A stretch of DNA of 17,412 nt from Bdellovibrio sp. (lineage in GTDB: Bacteria; Myxococcota; SpSt-1050), in NCBI GenBank assembly GCA_020725805.1, contig DYEF01000068.1:1-17412 (forward strand), given 5' to 3'. The notes beneath the pieces were generated by a model. That model made no database searches, was not told where the DNA came from, and saw only the letters and a program-made list of their open reading frames with translations. Numbering within the stretch: the stretch's first letter is position 1; each line of letters begins with the position of its first letter. A program made the position numbers and the translations under genes. Below, in pieces: positions 15,297 to 17,412 of this stretch.

Positions 15297-15887
15297 CTAT
15301 TTACTAAAGCAATAATCAATACCACTCCAAGGATTTGGACAACAATATAGCTTACCATACGCTCCTTGCAAAACTATGCCAATTGTCTGCTCTGCATCTA
15401 AGATCCTTTCTTGTTTCCTGTATTCATATTTTACCTTTTCATCATATTTAATATAACACTTTAACTCATATTTATCTTTACATTCATCTCTTAATTTTTC
15501 ACAACAAAAATATCTTTCTCTAACTTCTCTTTTTTGTTGTATACTAGCAACTTTTTGCCACCAACAGGAAACAATATTTCCTGCAATATCTACTTCTATT
15601 GTTTGCAATTTATATTTATATCCTAATAAATTTGCATCTTCCCATTCTCCAGTTTTGGGAGGTAATGGAATGCAAAATAATCCTAAAATATCTATATTAT
15701 TTTGAGAATTATTTTTAACATAGATATATCCACTTTCTCTTTCAGAAATAGAAGTCCTAATTTTATCTTTCTGTAAATACCTCCCTGTCTCACTCCCATA
15801 CCACCTCCACCAGTTGTAGTAGAGTCCTGTCTCTTCTATAAAGTACTGCTCAAATAAGTGAAAGTTACTTTGAGTTCTTATTGCCAT
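15297..15887 (-). CDS. orphan Rhs core-end + Cys-rich tip (cassette C)
   Basis: A 196-residue ORF. Residues 1-70 are the Rhs core end (IRTQSNFHLFEQYF, IEETGLYYNWWRWYGSE, GRYLQKD and NNIDILGL); residues 71-196 are a new tip with nine Cys, including CC at 128-129 and near 181-182. The tip is not similar to the other tips and was not recognised. An ATG exists, but only AGAAG lies upstream and two stops (TAG at 15902-15900 and TAA/TAG in other frames) separate it from anything longer, so independent expression is doubtful. Unlike cassette B it keeps only a short stretch of core homology. It is followed by a gene with a strong ribosome-binding site. The most likely reading is a silent tip cassette of an Rhs locus. 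Confidence 0.7.
   Translation of the reverse strand: MAIRTQSNFHLFEQYFIEETGLYYNWWRWYGSETGRYLQKDKIRTSISERESGYIYVKNNSQNNIDILGLFCIPLPPKTGEWEDANLLGYKYKLQTIEVDIAGNIVSCWWQKVASIQQKREVRERYFCCEKLRDECKDKYELKCYIKYDEKVKYEYRKQERILDAEQTIGIVLQGAYGKLYCCPNPWSGIDYCFSK
15807..15838 (-). repeat. Rhs core-end 32-bp block, copy C
   Basis: Identical to the blocks at 13365-13396 and 14452-14483. The flanking DNA is related to copy D over about 15791-15850, then diverges. Confidence 0.85.
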
Positions 15888-16002
15888 TCTATTAATCTTC
15901 TAATTCATTACTATTATTACCCACCTCTTTATTAGCTCTAATTATTTCAATCTGATTCATTATCTTTTAATAATAAGCATTAAGAGAAAACAAAGTTGAA
16001 AT
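15888..16002. other. AT-rich gap between cassettes, no convincing gene
   Basis: This 115-nt gap separates the membrane partner protein from cassette C. On the minus strand it holds only a 22-codon ORF (15960-15892) without a ribosome-binding site and no recognisable hairpin terminator. It is the longest spacer in the array. Confidence 0.5.
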
Positions 16003-16413
16003 CTATAGAAGCAAGTATGAAACAGGCAACAAAAAAAACTCAATTTCCCAGCCTTTTATCCATGCTAATAATATTCCATAGATCAAAATGATGGTCCCAA
16101 GAAATGTAAAAATGATGGTATTGATTTTATTGATTTTTGAAAAAAACATATTATTTGTCCTTCCTTCTTGCTTAATACTATAATTTCTTATCATTAATAT
16201 TTCACTATCGATCATTGTCTTTGTTTTTCTAAATAAAAATATTAAACCTCCGGTTATGAAAACCGCTGAATCTCCAAGAATCTTATAAAGATAATACTTT
16301 TTATCATCCATTGGTAAAGGATAAATATCAAAAAACACTAATGACGAAATCACTATTCCAAAGATGTAAAAGGAATAATTAAACCCATAATAAATAAACC
16401 GAATTAGCATCAT
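16003..16413 (-). CDS. small multi-pass membrane protein, partner of the main Rhs tip (candidate immunity protein)
   Basis: A 136-residue membrane protein with about four hydrophobic helices: roughly 6-28, 45-62, 99-115 and 120-136. A short basic loop at 62-95 (FRKTKTM, then NYSIKQEGRTNNM) lies between the pairs. It was not recognised as a named family. The ATG at 16413 lies 2 nt after the rhs stop, without an obvious ribosome-binding site, so translation is probably coupled to rhs. A second Met follows directly and could be the true start. Immunity proteins against membrane- or periplasm-acting toxins are often multi-pass like this; here the role rests on position alone. Strongly AT-rich. 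Confidence 0.65.
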   Translation of the reverse strand: MMLIRFIYYGFNYSFYIFGIVISSLVFFDIYPLPMDDKKYYLYKILGDSAVFITGGLIFLFRKTKTMIDSEILMIRNYSIKQEGRTNNMFFSKINKINTIIFTFLGTIILIYGILLAWIKGWEIEFFLLPVSYLLL

Positions 16414-16415
16414 AT

Positions 16416-17412
16416 CTATAAATGTTGAGGTATTGGTGATTTATTTAAAGGAATGCATTCTTTCGCAGGAATTGGATAAAGTCCAAGAGTAAAGCAACCA
16501 ATACATACTATACAACTGACTTCTGTAATTACATCGATGGGATCAGGTAATGGATTTGCAAAACATTTCTTTAAGCAATCAATACATTCATCCATATTCT
16601 CACATTTCCTTTTACTTTTATCTTTCTTTTTATTACATTCTATTATGCAATATATCCCTTTACCTACATATTTGGCAGCACAAATAATACAAGCTAATTC
16701 ACAAATATCTGGGATAATATATATCTGACCGTTGAAATCAATATATAATTGTGAATTATTTCTTGCATAATAATAACTGTAATCAAAATAATCTACTGCA
16801 TTATACCTTCCTACCTCACTCCCATACCACCTCCACCAGTTGTAGTATAAGCCTGTCTCTTCTATAAAGTACTGCCCCGGGAAGCGGAAATTATTTGTCG
16901 TTCTCTCAACCAACATATTCACCTTCCCAAACGGCTCATAATCTCCATACCACACAATCTGCCCATTCTCATCAGTTAATACCTGCAGTGTCCCAAGATG
17001 ATCATTGTGATAGTAATAAATTCTATCAGCTGTCGATGATACATACTCCTTCTCAACAAAACTTATTTCATCAAAATATACCTCCCCTCCCCTCGTTGTT
17101 ATTGATATTGCATCAAACAATACTATCCCATTACAGGTATCATTGTCATTTATAAAACGTATCTTGTTTATTGTAGGATAATACCCATACTTTGCATACC
17201 AGTCCGCTCCCACAGGTATCTCATACACATTCCACTGATTTGCCGGCAAGCTGTTGAAATACCTGTAATTCACCCAATCTGCATTCCACCCATACTGCGT
17301 CCCCTGTGTAATATAGAGTAACTGCTTTGAATTATCTCCTATCCCTATCCCCTGAAGCTCACCTTTAAGCGGCACTTTTATTGCAACTCTCAATATACTA
17401 CCTCTGTTGAGC
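16416..17412 (-). CDS. Rhs protein, C-terminal part (5' end outside the window)
   Basis: The reading frame is open to the right edge of the window, so this is the 3' part of a larger rhs gene; the TTG at 17393 is not its start. From right to left: a jelly-roll, carbohydrate-binding-like domain to about 17043 (ending GGEVYFDEISF); the end of the Rhs core, 17021-16725 (RIYYYHNDHLGTLQVLTDEN, GDYEPFGK, FRFPGQYFIEETGLYYNWW, GRYNAVD, YIDFNG); and a tip of about 102 residues, 16724-16416, with 13 Cys and short hydrophobic runs. Rhs cores form a shell around the C-terminal tip, which is often a secreted toxin. The usual DPxGL cleavage motif is altered to YIDFNGQ, keeping the Asp. A membrane protein gene follows by 2 nt. 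Confidence 0.88.
   Translation of the reverse strand, partial: LNRGSILRVAIKVPLKGELQGIGIGDNSKQLLYITQGTQYGWNADWVNYRYFNSLPANQWNVYEIPVGADWYAKYGYYPTINKIRFINDNDTCNGIVLFDAISITTRGGEVYFDEISFVEKEYVSSTADRIYYYHNDHLGTLQVLTDENGQIVWYGDYEPFGKVNMLVERTTNNFRFPGQYFIEETGLYYNWWRWYGSEVGRYNAVDYFDYSYYYARNNSQLYIDFNGQIYIIPDICELACIICAAKYVGKGIYCIIECNKKKDKSKRKCENMDECIDCLKKCFANPLPDPIDVITEVSCIVCIGCFTLGLYPIPAKECIPLNKSPIPQHL
16825..16979 (-). repeat. Rhs core-end repeat, copy D (in the main rhs gene)
   Basis: The matching 32-bp block at 16833-16864 differs from copies A-C at three bases, all synonymous (the Gly and Leu codons of EETGLYYNWW). This is the copy attached to the full-length gene. Confidence 0.8.

Noticed and set aside
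15892-15960. 22-codon minus-strand ORF between cassettes (MNQIEIIRANKEVGNNSNEL...)
   Set aside because: No ribosome-binding site, no family pattern; could be a degraded end of an older partner gene but cannot be supported.
13262-17412. Insertion sequence or CRISPR interpretation of the repeats
   Set aside because: No transposase, no terminal inverted repeats with target duplications, and repeats are about 1 kb apart and protein-coding, so they are Rhs core copies.

Overview
The window looks like chromosomal DNA of a Gram-negative bacterium of the deltaproteobacterial/Myxococcota type. The clues are lipoproteins with ASH (choice-of-anchor D) and 'DPADGCE' motifs, a TolB-like/PEGA-like secreted protein style, a cyclic-nucleotide-binding GspE/PilB ATPase, and an Rhs protein with a Cys-rich tip. 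This placement is an inference from gene style; no rRNA or marker gene is present. No tRNA, rRNA, CRISPR array or transposase was seen.

Layout. (1) 1-829: a small exported protein with two C-terminal membrane helices, behind its own promoter. (2) 914-4836 (+): a tight four-gene operon with a strong promoter: a GH3-family acyl-adenylating enzyme, a DUF2505-like (SRPBCC) protein, and two tandem stand-alone E2/CAT-type acyltransferases. It reads as an acyl-transfer pathway of unknown product. (3) 4850-11172 (-): six genes in two or more transcription units: a PhnD-like substrate-binding lipoprotein; a TolB-like exported protein with an ASH-domain lipoprotein; a CrtI-type FAD oxidoreductase; and a DUF4124-SLT lytic transglycosylase overlapping pgsA (phosphatidylglycerophosphate synthase). 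Three sigma70-type promoters are legible here. The one for the transglycosylase leaves almost no leader. (4) 11231-13261 (+): a cNMP-binding domain fused to a complete GspE/PilB-type secretion/pilus ATPase, divergent from the PhnD-like gene.

(5) 13262-17412 (-): an AT-rich accessory region (about 27-30% GC in sampled lines against about 50% in gspE) and the most interesting part. The 3' end of an rhs gene (5' end outside the window) carries a jelly-roll-like domain, the Rhs core end and a Cys-rich tip, and is followed by a small membrane protein. Downstream on the same strand lie three more copies of the Rhs core end without the rest of the gene. Two are each fused to a different, unrelated Cys-rich tip and followed by a different exported or lipoprotein-like partner. 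The last is cut off 1-2 nt from the gspE stop codon. This is the architecture of a polymorphic-toxin Rhs locus with an orphan tip-immunity cassette array. All three partner proteins look envelope-directed, which suggests the tips act in the periplasm or membrane. The toxin and immunity roles are inferred from layout only; none of the tips or partners was recognised as a named family.
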